DNA of 64,000 nucleotides. Origin: Rhabditophanes sp. KR3021 (Eukaryota; Nematoda; Chromadorea; Rhabditida; Alloionematidae). The stretch is taken from NCBI GenBank assembly GCA_963281155.1, contig CAUJLY010000003.1, positions 2,232,001 to 2,296,000 of the forward strand, written 5' to 3'. Below are positions 25,252 to 37,781 of this stretch, one piece after another. The notes beneath the pieces were generated by a model. It was not told the origin of the DNA, made no database searches, and saw nothing but the letters and a program-made list of their open reading frames with translations. Position numbers and translations under genes: made by a program. Numbering within the stretch: the stretch's first letter is position 1; each line of letters opens with the position of its first letter.

Positions 25252-27723
25252 CTATTGTTTGCCAGCTCCGTGACGATGGTAAGGATGAGCTTCAGCGCGT
25301 ACAGACGACGTTGTTGAGGAGGCTGATGGATTGTTATGGAGTGTGTTACGATGCTGTACTGATGGTAAAATTGCACCTGGAAATTATTAAGATTGGTGTT
25401 AGTTTGAAAATAGAAAAGAGGTTTTTTGTTAACACAGATATTTAAAGAGATTCAAAAGAAATATTACTAGCAGTTGAAAGCGTCAAAACACGTAGAACAA
25501 CAATATTTAGTTAGAAAAGTTTAATACTTTCTTGTTCAGTCTGAAAGTTTCTATTACTCAATTAATTTACCTTGCATCTCATAATTCGCATACTCTCCTA
25601 AAAGAGCTTGATTTGCTCCACTTAACATTAAGGCCGCATACTGTTGTTGCTGCTGTTGCTGAAGTGCCACTGCATTAGTAAAAGGATCATATTGAAGTTG
25701 GTTTAATAACATTTGATATTCAGCCGCACCCTGACTAGATTGCTGAAGGTGTGCCTGTGCTTGAGCCTGTAACATTGAATTTGCTTGTTGTTGACCTGTT
25801 TGATTAGCCAGACTCATTGCTGCAGCTTGGAAATGAGCTTGAGCTAGAGCCGCAGCTGAAGGAGTAGATCTCTGAGCAGCAGCACTTTGTTGCATCAACA
25901 ATTGGTTTTGCATTAAAGTTGGAGATCTAATTTGAGGAGCAATATTTCCCAGAGTAGGTGTCATTCTTGCCCCATTATTGTTTGATTTGACAGCCGCAGC
26001 ACCATATCCACCGCCACTTAATGCTTGCTGCCCTAAGGCTCCAATACCGGCTTGAAGGGCACCTGTTCTATATGTGCCATTGATAATTGCTAGTTCCATT
26101 AACTGCTTTTTCTTTAACTCATCTTCTCCCTCTGGTGCAGGAACTAGCAATTTGCGGACTTCTTCAATTGCTCTTTGAATCTTTACTTCACACCTATTCT
26201 TGGTGTCTTCACATTGAATTAGCACATGCAATTCTTCGGACAAATGTTCCCAATTTGGTTTACCACGATTCATGTCTTCCTTCTTTTTGTCTCTCATAGA
26301 TCCTTTTCCCTAGAAACAGAAGTTATTGTAAATAATTATCAATTTTGAAAACCTACTCTGATCATGACTTTGCAACTTGTTTCCTGCTCCAACTGCTTGG
26401 CCGTCATTCCACGTGGCCCTAGGATTCTTCCGACAAAATTATACTCGGGATGGCTTTTTGCTGGAACGAAAACCTTTTCAGTGACTGTAACGATCTCACC
26501 AACAGGCGCCGGCAAAACTACATGCTCCTTTGTAAATTCAAATTGAAACAACGCCAATCTAACTCTATTAATTTCTTCATCGATAAGTCGCCCTGTATGA
26601 TTAAAAACACCTGAAAAGGCGCTTGTCTGCTTTCTTTCATTCACTAATTCCGCCAAGTATTCAACTGTATAATGTTGAGGAACATTTTCGGGAATCATAG
26701 TAGGAACTGCAGATGTAGGAGTGACTATAGAAGGAGTTGTGAGGTCAGGAATAATAGTTGTTCCAGTGAATTCAAGTTTGGTGGTACTTGAGTCTGGCGC
26801 CTTGCCACTTAAATCACTTTCCATTTGGACGAGTGAAGAGTCTGCTAAAAATAAATAATTAATCTTGTTCCAAAAGATAGATAAAACATTTGTTTGCACC
26901 CAAAATTAACTTTTCACCACGCGTACAGAAACGAATTGATGCAAATGTAGCGGAAACAATTTGTTCATTTGACTTTTAAATGTGCGATATCCTTTAACGG
27001 AGATGAAAATGAAGTGATGCATTAAAGCATTATTAGTAGTACGATTTAGTTTATATAGTTATATGCATAAATTATATTGAACGAGTTCCTGTCATAACAA
27101 CTAACTAGTGGTGGCACCTTAAGCTAGACTGCGACTTTTTTATTGAGCAATTATTGTTAGTTTGCTCATACAAATTTAATAACAAATATTTACGGCGATC
27201 AAGAGATATGATGGAAATCGGGAACAAAAAATGGTTAACAAAAATGTGTTATCAAGAATATGTTGATTAACCGCAGAGACTTATATGCAATTATACCCAA
27301 TTATTTTACACAATTATTTTGTTGGATGCAGTCAAAGTTATGTGATGTTGTAGGCTGACAAAACAATTAGGAAATGTACAACTCTATTAATGTTAATATC
27401 AAAATGATTATATTCTACCTAATGGATGGTCTCACAAAATTAAGAAACGTCCTTGGTGTATGCTAACAAACTTAATATACAGTACTGTTTCGTCACCTCT
27501 CTTCTTTTGTTTAGGTTAAATATTATTTAAATATATTTGACTTACAGGTATTTAGCAAAGACACTTCGCAAGAAGATGATGCTGAAGATGAAGATGATGA
27601 GTGGACGGCGATGGATGTTGGAGAGTCGGAGGTTAACAAACTTGAACTGACAAATTTTTGAATATTGTCGTTGTTATTAGTCTCCGGTATTTCTTCCATA
27701 ACTGTTAGAGACATGGAATACAT
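25252..27723 (-). CDS. asd-2: STAR-family RNA-binding protein (Quaking/ASD-2-like)
   Basis: STAR proteins bind ACUAAY-type sites as dimers and control splicing, stability or translation. Exons: 27546-27723, 26357-26844, 25571-26309, 25252-25376 (509 aa; phases close). Exon 1 is Ser-rich. QUA1 dimerisation motif: [15 protein letters not shown]...[15 protein letters not shown]. The KH domain crosses the exon 2/3 junction: [20 protein letters not shown], then [23 protein letters not shown]2 follows ([20 protein letters not shown]), then an Ala/Gln-rich region. The last exon encodes [16 protein letters not shown], closely like the QKI-5 tail (RVHPYQR) that imports the protein to the nucleus. If the last intron is retained, translation stops at 25554 after GKLIE, giving a 473-aa form without that tail. 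The start sits directly at a TTTCAG acceptor. GLD-1 is the other worm STAR protein; the QKI-5-like tail favours ASD-2. Confidence 0.88.
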
Positions 27724-27729
27724 CTGAAA
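27724..27729 (-). promoter_or_regulatory. trans-splice-type acceptor at the asd-2-like start
   Basis: Read on the minus strand, TTTCAG is immediately followed by the start codon. This fits spliced-leader addition with no 5' UTR or, less likely, an upstream cis exon. Confidence 0.55.
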
Positions 27730-30700
27730 TAGGATATTATTACTAGTTACATCGAATATTATTATTAATTAATTGATACGGTTGTGTGAATAAATCGAAT
27801 TGGGTTAAAATACAATTATCATACTTAATCATCTGTAAAAAATATACAATTGGTATGCGTACTTTGATCATCTTGGCAATATAAATAAATATTATCTCAA
27901 CTTGATTTCCTCTTTTTAACTGGCAATTGAAGCAAATCAATTGTAATGTCAAAATAATTAAATAGAATGGTCCTGCTTCAGCTAAAAAACTTTTCAGAAC
28001 CTACAACCTTAAATTCCGCAGCTTAAACGGTGTTTGCGTTAAAGTTGAAGAGAAGAGGATCAAAAAATGTTTGGCCAACTACTTGATTGTTCAAGTCACT
28101 CATCAGTAAAGCTATTTTGCTTAGCTTTGAGTTTGAATGAAAATGAAGTGGCTTGCTAAATAGGTAAATCAAAGATGGTAAGCCTCAAACTGTTGTTTTT
28201 GGTGGAACTAATTTTCTGTAAACAAAAGACCCATTTATTTTACCTCGTCTTTGATTCGGCACATCTCAAGAGATAATAGTTTTTTGATATTTTGCATAGA
28301 TTAAAACGTAGTTGACAATGGCTCAAATTAATCAATTAAGTCAAAAGAAAGACATTATATCAAAAAGGCGTCAAAAAGGTTTCTTCTTGTTAGATAGAGA
28401 TGCATATTTATTATTTTGCTTCAATCAAATAACACAACATTGATGATAAAAAGAAAGATAATTAGGATTAGGGAACACAGTTGTTGGGAGGCGATCAGTG
28501 GGAGTAAAAAAAGGTAAGTTTAGGTAAATGTTAATTTTTGACGTGTGTGAAAATGGATGTATTTAAATTCAGACATTTTCATAACTTCAAAAAACACAAT
28601 AAATAGCAGTAGCCAGGGATAAATAACTAATAATAAAGTAGGAAGACGCCACTTTAATGAAAAGTAATTGCAATAAAAAATGAAGCACCTTCCATAAATC
28701 AAAACATTTTTTATGCCAAAGAAAATGACCTATGCCCACAAATACGCCAAATTCATAATAATAAACTAAAGGGTAGGTGTGTATATAATAATAATGATCT
28801 ATCAGGTTCTTATTTCCGATTGGTGACAACAACATTCAATATACCTCCCTATATTAGTATTAAAGTTAGTCTTTTTGTCGAGTCAAGTTTTAAAGTCAGT
28901 TTACATAGTTCGCTCTTCTTTTATTAAGATTAGAATAGATTTATAGAGAGGATTGTAGACGTTCTCAATAAGCTTACAAATATATTGATATAAATTATTA
29001 TACTGCAAGCTATATTCAATACACGTCTTTTTGGTGCTCCAATGATAGTGTCTTCTGTCGAACAAATAGATAGGCACGGTGACTTTATGGTGGGTCAGGC
29101 AACCCAATATTATATCAAATTAATTTGCATTAACTATTAAATCAAATCAATTTACATTCACTTTTATTTAAAATTAATTTGCATTAAATGTTATGTACGC
29201 ATTTGAGATCATAGATAAGTAAATATAAATTGAATTGTTTAAAATGATAGCTATAAATTAAGTTGTTTAAGATCATAGCCATAAAATACATTTTAATATC
29301 ATTAAAATAAGTAGTTTAAGATCGCCGAACTGAATTAGAAAGCGTTTGCTATATGCAAATTTTGCACTTTTGATTGCGATTTGTATCATTTAATGAATTT
29401 TTACAAAATAATCAGATAAGCTATATACTAAAGGAAAGGAATGGTGTGTGATAAAAGAATATATTAAAGAACATCGCACACACGATATAATGATAATAGT
29501 TGTAGTAGTATATAACAAGTGTGAAATATTCGACCAACCACCCAGATATTTCATTCGAAGGCGACCACAGATTTAGGTTTGAGTTTTTAATTAAATTAGC
29601 AAATTGGCAGTGCAAAAATAAATAGGCACAAAAAAGTTACTTATCTAACAAAAGTATATATTCCTTCTATTTATACACCATCAGACGAAGTAATAAAAGA
29701 ACGAAAACATTTTAATTTAATAGGATCCTAAATTAATCATAATTTTGATGGAAGTCGATTAAAATACCGAAGATCTATAAAAAATATACTCAATTATTAT
29801 TGACTCATAAAAAGGGCTAAATAACATAAATATTTTTGTGGTGAATTGCAATTAAAAAAATTAAACTAATTATTTTCGACTAATGTTATTATATACTTTT
29901 TTGTTAACGTAGAAATGTTTTGATAAAAAACAGGAGACGTAACTGAATAGATATATAGATGTGCCAGTGATTAATCATTCGATATGATCTATATCATAGT
30001 GACATTCTTATTTACTGATTTTAAAATCCGTTATTTTGAATAGGATAAACATCAACCACTAGTTTAGAAAGGTATTATTTTGTTTCGGTTAATTAAGCAA
30101 TTTATATTAAAAACTAATTGATTTGAAATGACGAAAATGTCTTGAAACTGGAAGGTAAATGCGATATGAAAAGATTTAGTTAATAGATGAAATGTTTGTA
30201 TATACAAATGTATATTATTATTACGATTCCGGTAAATTTAATCGGAACCCGTTAATCCCCGATTGGAATTAGTATGTTTTAGTGGTAGTTCGGTCTCTAT
30301 TGTTGAAACAAAAACCTCGTTGTACATGCTTCTAAACTAAACCTTTTACAAAAGATCGAAGCGAAATGAAGATAGATCCTTTGATTCGAAGGTATAAATT
30401 ATATTCACAACATACAATTATTATTCTATTACCATCCAAGTAATACAAAATAAAACACAACATGTTGAGATGTGTGTAATGTGATATATTACATAAGTCA
30501 GTCGTGTGGTAGTAATAAATGAATAGAGATGACATGAATTTAAAAACAATACACAGATATAATATTATTCTTTTGGATGTCACGTTTCTGTACAGGCCAG
30601 ATATAAAAAAGATATCATTTTCGATATGAAAAAGGAATCATTTAGGCAATAGAATGTAACTTTTGCGAAAATTAAAAGTCAATTATTTTTGTTTATTTCA

Positions 30701-33700
30701 AACCAAATAAATGTGTCTGTTCTTTTTTATACACCTATTTTTTTGTTGGATAATTCACATCATATTCTTGAACAATTAATGCACTCACATTTTATTTGTT
30801 CGAAAAGTTAAGACCGTTCCCCGTCTTACAGGTGGTAGTGTGGGCCATATGAGTCAACAAAAGAATTGACTCCCAAGCCTCTTTAGTTTCTAAACCCCTT
30901 TATTTGTTTGTTTACGTTTCGGCTCAAAAAAGTAGGACCATATGATTCATGTATTCTTTTAAATTAGTAGTTGTTGTATTTATTCAAATAAATGGATTAG
31001 TATCGAGTAGAACGTGACATAATGATCAACTACGTAAAATACTAAAATTAGGTCTGAGGTAAAAAATCAAAAGTTAACTATAAACTAGCTTTTTCATTTA
31101 TTATAATGAGTATAAAGTGTCAAGAGCAAACAAAAAACGTAGATAGTTCTTTTTCAGAAGTCCCTACATAATAATATGATGGTGGCAATAAGCACACATT
31201 ATCAAAAGGAAATTCGATTCACTTTTTTGGGATAACAAAAAAGCGTAAAGAATAAAAGAGTTGACAATAGTAAATAATATATCACATTAAATAAAATTAT
31301 TATTATACCGCAGCTTTTTAAAAACTGTACCATTCTTAATTGGTTGCCTCCCTTCGCCGAATCATTTTTAGCTCTACAAAAATAGTGTAAAGGAGATTGT
31401 CTGTATGGATGTATAAAAGAAACATGATATATTATCTAAAGACTAAATAGATATGTGTCCTCATTGAATATATCTATGTATATTTGTGAATATTATTTAT
31501 ATGGGCCAAAATAGAAAGTTTATGCGTGTCTTCTTACAACATAGTACTATGCTAATGACAAAATGTACCGTTAATAGAATTTGAATTGTAAATTGTTTCG
31601 TTGGAACTTGTAAAGAGTACTCTAACTTATAATGGTAGAATAAATAATAAAGACTTTGGAAGCAACACAAAAAAGGTAGTTGCTCAATAATAGTATTTTG
31701 GTATTTCAATATTTTGAGAATGAAATCAAACAATAGTCCACTGTGTGTTAAAGAACTTTAGTGAGAAGAAAAGTAATTTCAGGGTAAGAGTTGTAAAAAG
31801 CAAAAAAGTTGTGGACCAATTAAAAAGATATCTTTTTGTATTATTCAACAAATGTTGCTGCACATTTAAATATTAGTATCCACAACAATAGTTAATTCAA
31901 GTTTCATTTTAACAATGTGATCTAAGTTATAAATGGGTGTTAGTTTAAATGCATTTAAATTTTTGCATATTTATGATGGAATTATTAATAACAGAGGGAA
32001 TAATGATTTGGCTGTAATTGAATTTTATATTGACTGCAACAATCCACAAACCAAATCTACTATTACCAGTAGTTGGCAATTAGTATGTGATAAGAGAAGA
32101 AAAAGATTTCTGCCATTCAAAGTAGGAAGAAACAATTCCTAATTCTCAACTAGTTATCCACAATTATCAAATCAAATTATGTCTTGAGATCTCTGGAGAC
32201 TATTTAAGGCAAGCAGATTAACTACTTGTAAATGGTAACACTTTCATAAATAATTATGAATAATGCATTATAATGTAATATTTATTTTGAGGAATAAATT
32301 AATGTGAAGGAAACAATTTGATAATTAAAAAATTCGGTGCCAAAAGAGAGTAGTCTTTTTAATTTGATTATTTAATATTAAATTAAGTAACCATGAAAAG
32401 CAAATAAATCTTTGTTGGCCTCCGATTTGTCAGTAAAATAGGGGAAGTCTGTGGATTTGGATAAAAAATAGTATTTTAAATCGACTTTACTCATTAAACA
32501 TGATATAATTAGCAGAGGGAGATAATGGCGGCGCATATGGAAATTATATAAATAACAGGAATAACATATGTAGAGTGAAAATGTTTGCTCTAACCATCAA
32601 ACATGCCCTTTCTTGATGATAAATTGTAAAAGGCTTTGAGGTCGGTGGGATGAATAGTAAATTTGATTCCTCCTTTTGGCATAAATAAAATTAAGCGTTA
32701 ATTTAATAGTGAAGCTTTTAAAAAATAAAACAAGATCAATCTATAGAAATGTTTTAATGTGTAATAAATAAATATAAAATGTAAGACCCATTTCCTCGTT
32801 GGCGCCTACAGCTTCCGTTTTTATTTAAAAAACATACATCCCAACTGTCTAGGAGAACGTATATTTGGGACAAAATTATTCACGCATCAAATATAGTAAA
32901 AGTCATAACTAATTCCTAAGAATATTAAAAAGTTCTAGCCAAACCCATAATAACAGTATCTACACGCCTCCACCAGTTTGATTCGCCACATGCCTAAATT
33001 ATTAATAAAGTGATTTGCAAACTAATCAACCTAATCAAAATGAATACTAGTGAATAAATATTTATATCCAAGAAGGGACTAAATATTTAAAGACAACTAT
33101 GTCGCTCCCATAAATTGTCATCTCATTTATTAGCTCTTCCAATTACATATTTTCTTTAAGTGTCATCTTCTCACACATGATTATAATATTTAATGAGTAA
33201 ACAGTAACCATTTTGTGCCATAACAAATTTGCCACACCATCATGCTTCCTTTTAAAATATTTGCATGCTAAGGAATAGTCATTATTGTTGATCTGGTTTG
33301 TAAAGAATGATGGAAGCCTTCAATTAAATTGTCGCCGACATCCTTAATCTTGATAAACTTACCTAATGAAAAGTCAACATTTATAACCTGACATTTTGAC
33401 CATGAACTTTGCCACTTTTTCAAAAGATAAAGTCACTGATAAAGAACGTTTTTTATTGCATTAATATATGCCACCCACAATTCTAAGACTAATTAAGTTT
33501 TGGCAAAACAAAATTCCACTGGGAATTGAAATAAAAAATTAAGAGATATAATAGTATGTGGATATTATTTATTTAGTAGACAACTGCCAAAAGACAAATT
33601 GCCGCTTCAAACTATAGGAGATAAATATGTGTACACTTAATATGTATGTATATTCATAAAATTCCACGATGACAAAATGATTATGGTGTTGAAAGCACAG

Positions 33701-34410
33701 ACTAATCAAAAAAGCAAGCCTTTGCTATAACTCACCACACACATCAACAAATGCAATTTTTGGGGAAAATATATGATGGCATACCAAATTTATTGTCACA
33801 GCGAATGTTGACAGTCCTTAATTAAAGTTATCTTATTTTTAGAAATAATAAACAGCCTAAATGAAGATAATTATTTAGATGTGCAGAAAAATATATTTAT
33901 TTATCCTGTTTTGGTGGCTTTTGATTTTAAAATATAGAAAGGAGGATATGAAAGATGAAACAACAAATGATGTATCCTTAATAATTAGTCATTGAAGAAG
34001 CTTCAAAAAAGTTTTGATACCGGATCTGAGCCACTTAACATTTAAAAGCAAGCAGTCGATTAAATAGGACGGTGCTTTAACTAGAAAAGTTATATATGCA
34101 AGCTTTTATTTATATTGAAATCCTTGGCCGTTAATTTGTTCTGATTCATTTCATTTTGACTTATGCTTCGATTGTTCTGTTTTTACCTAGAAAGAATATT
34201 AAATACTTGTTGAAAGAGACTATTGGAAAGTCAATATCCGGTCAACATAAATTTATAGTCATATTTTTGTTGCAAAGGTCCAAAAGTGTCTTTTTAATTG
34301 AACTTTTTATTATTGAATTTCAATTTTGTATGTGCAGATTTATTTCCCGATGAATTAATTAGATATTTTTAACTAACTTCTGTGTATTAGTCTATCTAGC
34401 CAAATAAAAG
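27724..34410. other. 6.7 kb AT-rich gene-poor region
   Basis: No supported gene. Open frames are short and of A/T-driven composition. A plus frame at 31933-32142 is somewhat protein-like but has no recognisable motif, splice context or partner exon. Slightly GC-richer patches occur at about 27960-28160, 30800-30960 and 32500-32540. The left end presumably carries the promoter of the asd-2-like gene and the right end that of the RSPH3-like gene. Confidence 0.55.
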
Positions 34411-35854
34411 ATGTTTCCACACATTCCCGATACCCGAAAGCCTTTAAATGTTATGTCAGATCCGCGTGTTTTTAGAGGATCCGTAGCTGCCAAGCAACGC
34501 GAAATACAAAAAATACAGCGAGAAGAAAATCTTAAAAGACTTAAGGAAGAAAAATATAGAACAAATGTGTTACGAAATAGACTAGAACAATCATTCAGTA
34601 ATGTCCATGAATTTTCAAACATTTCGAATAACAATATTGATGCTAAACATACCGGTACTATCTCAAATGACTTTCATTTACCTCGTCTTAATGGACCTCT
34701 CAAGACAACGCGACGCTTCATGGAAGTTGAAGATAGAATAAATTCACCTGTTGACATATACAGAAAGAGAAAAAGTGTACCAAGCAGACAAAAATTACTT
34801 CCACTAAGGAAAGAAGAATCTCCAAGGTATTCATCAATTGTAGATCACCAAAGAAGTTCTAGTGCAGGAAGGATAAAGAAAGCAACGGGTAGTTTCAGAC
34901 AAAATGAAAATGCAGAGTATGGGGAAGATAAAATATTTAAGAATGTTAGGTTTCAACCTATTGAAAGCAGAAATTATGACAGGTCGATTAAAAGTGTCCA
35001 GGATCAGTATGGACCAAGTAAGTTGTTTGTTATCTAATATTTTATTTCTTATTATTAAGTTTTTTTTCATATTTTTCAATTTATTTTCAGGCAAAGTTGT
35101 ACCTACGTTAAAACATGAAAGTCCACGGAACAGACATACAAGACATTTCAGGTCTAAACAAGGTAATTTGAAAGATAATATGGTTCCGCCGAATTCCTTA
35201 GAAAATGGCATCGAATTAGTGGATTCTTCTGCTCAAACTTCTGAGGATGACGAAAGGTACTTAGCACTGTTGTCAGAAGAATTGGGAGAAGCCGCAATTT
35301 CCGGAGCCATTAACGGTCTCGAAAGTGAAAAAGAAATAGAAAAGATGAAAGATGAGCATTTTAAAGTTATTCGATTCCTTAAAGAAGAACAAAGTAAGGC
35401 TGTGCTCCTAGAAAAACAAATCGAAAAGCGAAATAGAATTGAAGAAATACTAAAGAAGGAAAGGTCGGAAATGGAAGTGACTATAAAGTTGTTGGAAAGC
35501 AGGAAGTTGGCTTATTTTACTGTGAACGATTTGATAAATGGTTCTATCAACAAACTTTTGGACGAAGAATTAATTAAGGTTTACCCAAAGTCGAAGCATA
35601 TTGCTTCAGATACTAAAGATCTGGAGGCAAAAACACGGCGGTATGAATTAAATGTTAATGAAATTGAGAAAGACTTCTTGCCTTGGGTTATAATTAAAGC
35701 AGAAAAAATTGTAGAACATCATAAAGCCGAAAAGCAATTAAGACATGCTTTGTTTTCTAAAGATTCTCGAATTCGAACTCAGGCAAGGATCCATTTACGC
35801 AAATACATCAGGGATGCTGAGAAAAAACACTTTAAACCATATAAATTCAAATAA
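34411..35854 (+). CDS. RSPH3-like (radial spoke protein 3 family) protein
   Basis: Two exons, 34411-35017 and 35091-35854, give 456 aa with the frame kept through a TTTTCAG acceptor. The RSPH3 family anchors radial spokes in motile axonemes and is also a protein kinase A/ERK anchor. Landmarks: an N-terminal DPRVFRGSVAAKQ, matching the family's DRRVVRGNTYA-type motif; a basic low-complexity middle; SAQTSEDDERY ahead of an amphipathic helix (LGEAAISGAINGLESEKE) where the family binds PKA RII; a long charged coiled coil; VNDLINGSINKLLDE; and the conserved EIEKDFLPWVIIKAEKIV near the C-terminus. The protein ends in a Lys/Arg-rich tail. Nematodes have no motile cilia or flagellated sperm, so the call is biologically surprising. 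A divergent scaffold that kept only the anchoring role is possible. Confidence 0.6.
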
Positions 35855-36749
35855 CAACAATTGTATTCTTTCCAAATACTATTAAAAAACTTAAAATCGT
35901 TTTGAGGGAATGTCAAATATTTTCCATCTATTCAGTTTTAATACTCGTTTATTAATGTATAAATTAAAATTAAATCTTTTTTGCTCACAAATAATCTATT
36001 CAGATAACGGTTGTTTTAAACAAAAACTGATGTCGATCAGTGATGCATATATTATCCGAAAAACATTAAATATCTAGAACATCTATTTTGAACAAGCCAT
36101 TGTTTTTGATATCATAAACACTTATTAGAAAATTTGATCTCGAACTATGCCACATACAATGTGACTAATATTTGTTTATGACCTTTTTATTTATATTTTT
36201 GTTAGTTTAGCCCATGGCTAAAGAGTTTAGCTTTCATTTGGTCTTGCATACATACAGACATTCTTTAAATTAAGTTGATTCAAATACAAAGACGGAACTG
36301 ATTTAACCTCAGTCTCAACAAATCAAAAGGTAATCTTAGAGACAACAAGGAAATATCCAAATATTCTTGTATTAAAATGGTGCACATACGTTCCGTCAAA
36401 ACAGCGAACCAAACCAGTTTGTTTAAAAAACATCATCGGACTGCAAGACTTTTACGCACTCAAATAATTAGAGCTCAACTACAAATTTAACACAAAAAAA
36501 TGACTCACCAACACTCAATTAAACTGTGTAACTAAAATTTTATACAAGAATTAAGTGTATTCCGCACTTTGTTTGGACCTTAACAAAAGCCGTATTGACT
36601 CACTCTTTGTGTCATTTACGTCAAAAGACAGCCTTTTTTCAATCAAATTTAATATTTGTGGTCATACATCGAAATCATTTTTAAGGTATATAAAGTCATT
36701 CCGTTACTTCAATCATACTCATAATAACATATTAATTTATTATAACAAA
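35855..36749. other. intergenic region with DUF148 gene promoter
   Basis: About 0.9 kb, AT-rich. It contains the 3' UTR of the RSPH3-like gene and the promoter of the secreted DUF148 gene. A 37-codon basic frame beginning at the ATG near 36377 is not supported by any homology. Apart from the TATA box near the right end, nothing distinct is seen. Confidence 0.55.
36687..36695 (+). promoter_or_regulatory. TATA box of the DUF148 gene
   Basis: TATATAAAG lies 55 bp before the ATG at 36750. No TTTCAG-type acceptor occurs between it and the ATG, so a TATA-driven transcript with a short (~30 nt) leader, not trans-spliced, fits best. This arrangement is common for abundantly expressed secreted proteins. 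Confidence 0.6.
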
Positions 36750-37472
36750 ATGACTTCTTCCATTTCATTCAAGCTTATTCTTGTTTCTGTCGTATTAGCC
36801 TCCGTAGCTTTGGCTCAATTTGGAGGTGGTGAAAATGGAAGACGCGGGCATCATGGCCACAAAGGAGGATTTCCACCGCTTCCTTTCCTTAGAGGATTGA
36901 ACAAGACTGATGTAAGAGAATTCTTAGATATCAGAAGAAATGACACGAATACAAAGGCTCAAGTTAAAGTTCAAGAAGATGCTTGGGCTGCCAAACAAAA
37001 CGCCACAGTTCAACAAATTTACAATGAATTCAAATCCAACATGACAACCAAATTCAACGAATTCAAGGCTCAAGTTGAAGCTGCCGCTCAAAATTTAACT
37101 GCGCCAGCAAAAGCTGTCTTCGAGCAAATCAAGGCTGTCAAGGAAAACGATAACATCACAATGAGAGATGAGCATCAACAAATTAGAAGCATCATTGATG
37201 GAACTACTCAAGCAATCAGAAAAGAACTTAAGGACACTCTCCCAAAACCACCAAGAGGAGGTCCAAAAGGACCAAGGGGAGGTAGATTCGGAAGCAGAAG
37301 TGGAAGCCAAGATTCTTCAATGGATAGCAATGAAGATGGCCAAGACGGTCAAGGAAATCAAGGAGGTAGAGGCGGAAGAGGGGGCAACAATGGTGGAGCC
37401 CAAGGCGGAAGAGGAGGCAGAGGTGGAAGCACAAACGATTCCCAATTGTACGGTTCATGGGGACCCCAATAA
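36750..37472 (+). CDS. secreted DUF148 (SXP/RAL-2) protein with RGG tail
   Basis: A single exon of 240 aa. The ATG at 36750 is chosen because it begins a clean signal peptide (SFKLILVSVVLASVALA, cleavage near residue 22) and lies 55 bp after a TATA box; an in-frame upstream ATG at 36555 would bury the signal. Mature part: Gly/His-rich start, then a DUF148 helical domain (about 50-165) with DVREFLDIRRND, WAAKQNATVQQIYNEF and DNITMRDEHQQIRSII. DUF148/SXP-RAL-2 proteins are secreted nematode proteins, often immunogenic in parasites and linked to metal or lipid binding; the exact role is unknown. The last ~70 residues are Arg/Gly-rich with many RGG and GGRGG units split by a Ser/Asp-rich acidic patch. 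Such repeats are usual in nuclear RNA-binding proteins and odd in a secreted one. Confidence 0.88.
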   Translation: MTSSISFKLILVSVVLASVALAQFGGGENGRRGHHGHKGGFPPLPFLRGLNKTDVREFLDIRRNDTNTKAQVKVQEDAWAAKQNATVQQIYNEFKSNMTTKFNEFKAQVEAAAQNLTAPAKAVFEQIKAVKENDNITMRDEHQQIRSIIDGTTQAIRKELKDTLPKPPRGGPKGPRGGRFGSRSGSQDSSMDSNEDGQDGQGNQGGRGGRGGNNGGAQGGRGGRGGSTNDSQLYGSWGPQ

Positions 37473-37781
37473 CTCCAATATGAACTAATATAATTCTTTT
37501 TAAAATAATTATAATAAAACGTTACCTATAATCAAACAAACTAAAAACACTTACTTTCATCTACCCTCCTAATGATTGTCTTTACCCGTTAGCGCAAAGT
37601 CAAGTGGATATAAAAATATAAAGCATACAATTTAGATTGAACCTTCTTTATTTACTTTTCTCTTTCAACTTGATTGTAAAGGTATACATTTTCAAGAATG
37701 TTCCTCAAATATACAAAAATATTGAGTGAATAGATCACATCATTTTCTCCCTTTCTTAATGCAGATTTCAAACAGTTTAAA
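37473..37781. other. short intergenic spacer
   Basis: About 310 bp between the DUF148 gene and the tetraspanin on the same strand. It includes AATAAAACG just after the DUF148 stop as a likely polyadenylation signal. No operon-type spacing (~100 bp) or acceptor directly on the tetraspanin ATG was seen. Confidence 0.5.

Noticed and set aside
31933..32142. 69-codon plus frame with protein-like composition
   Set aside because: No recognisable family, start context or splice sites; may be a transposon scrap, but the evidence is too thin to annotate.
36376..36490. 37-codon basic small frame (starts MVHIRSVK)
   Set aside because: It looked like a small basic ribosomal protein but matches none I know; it lies in the DUF148 upstream region with no promoter signal.
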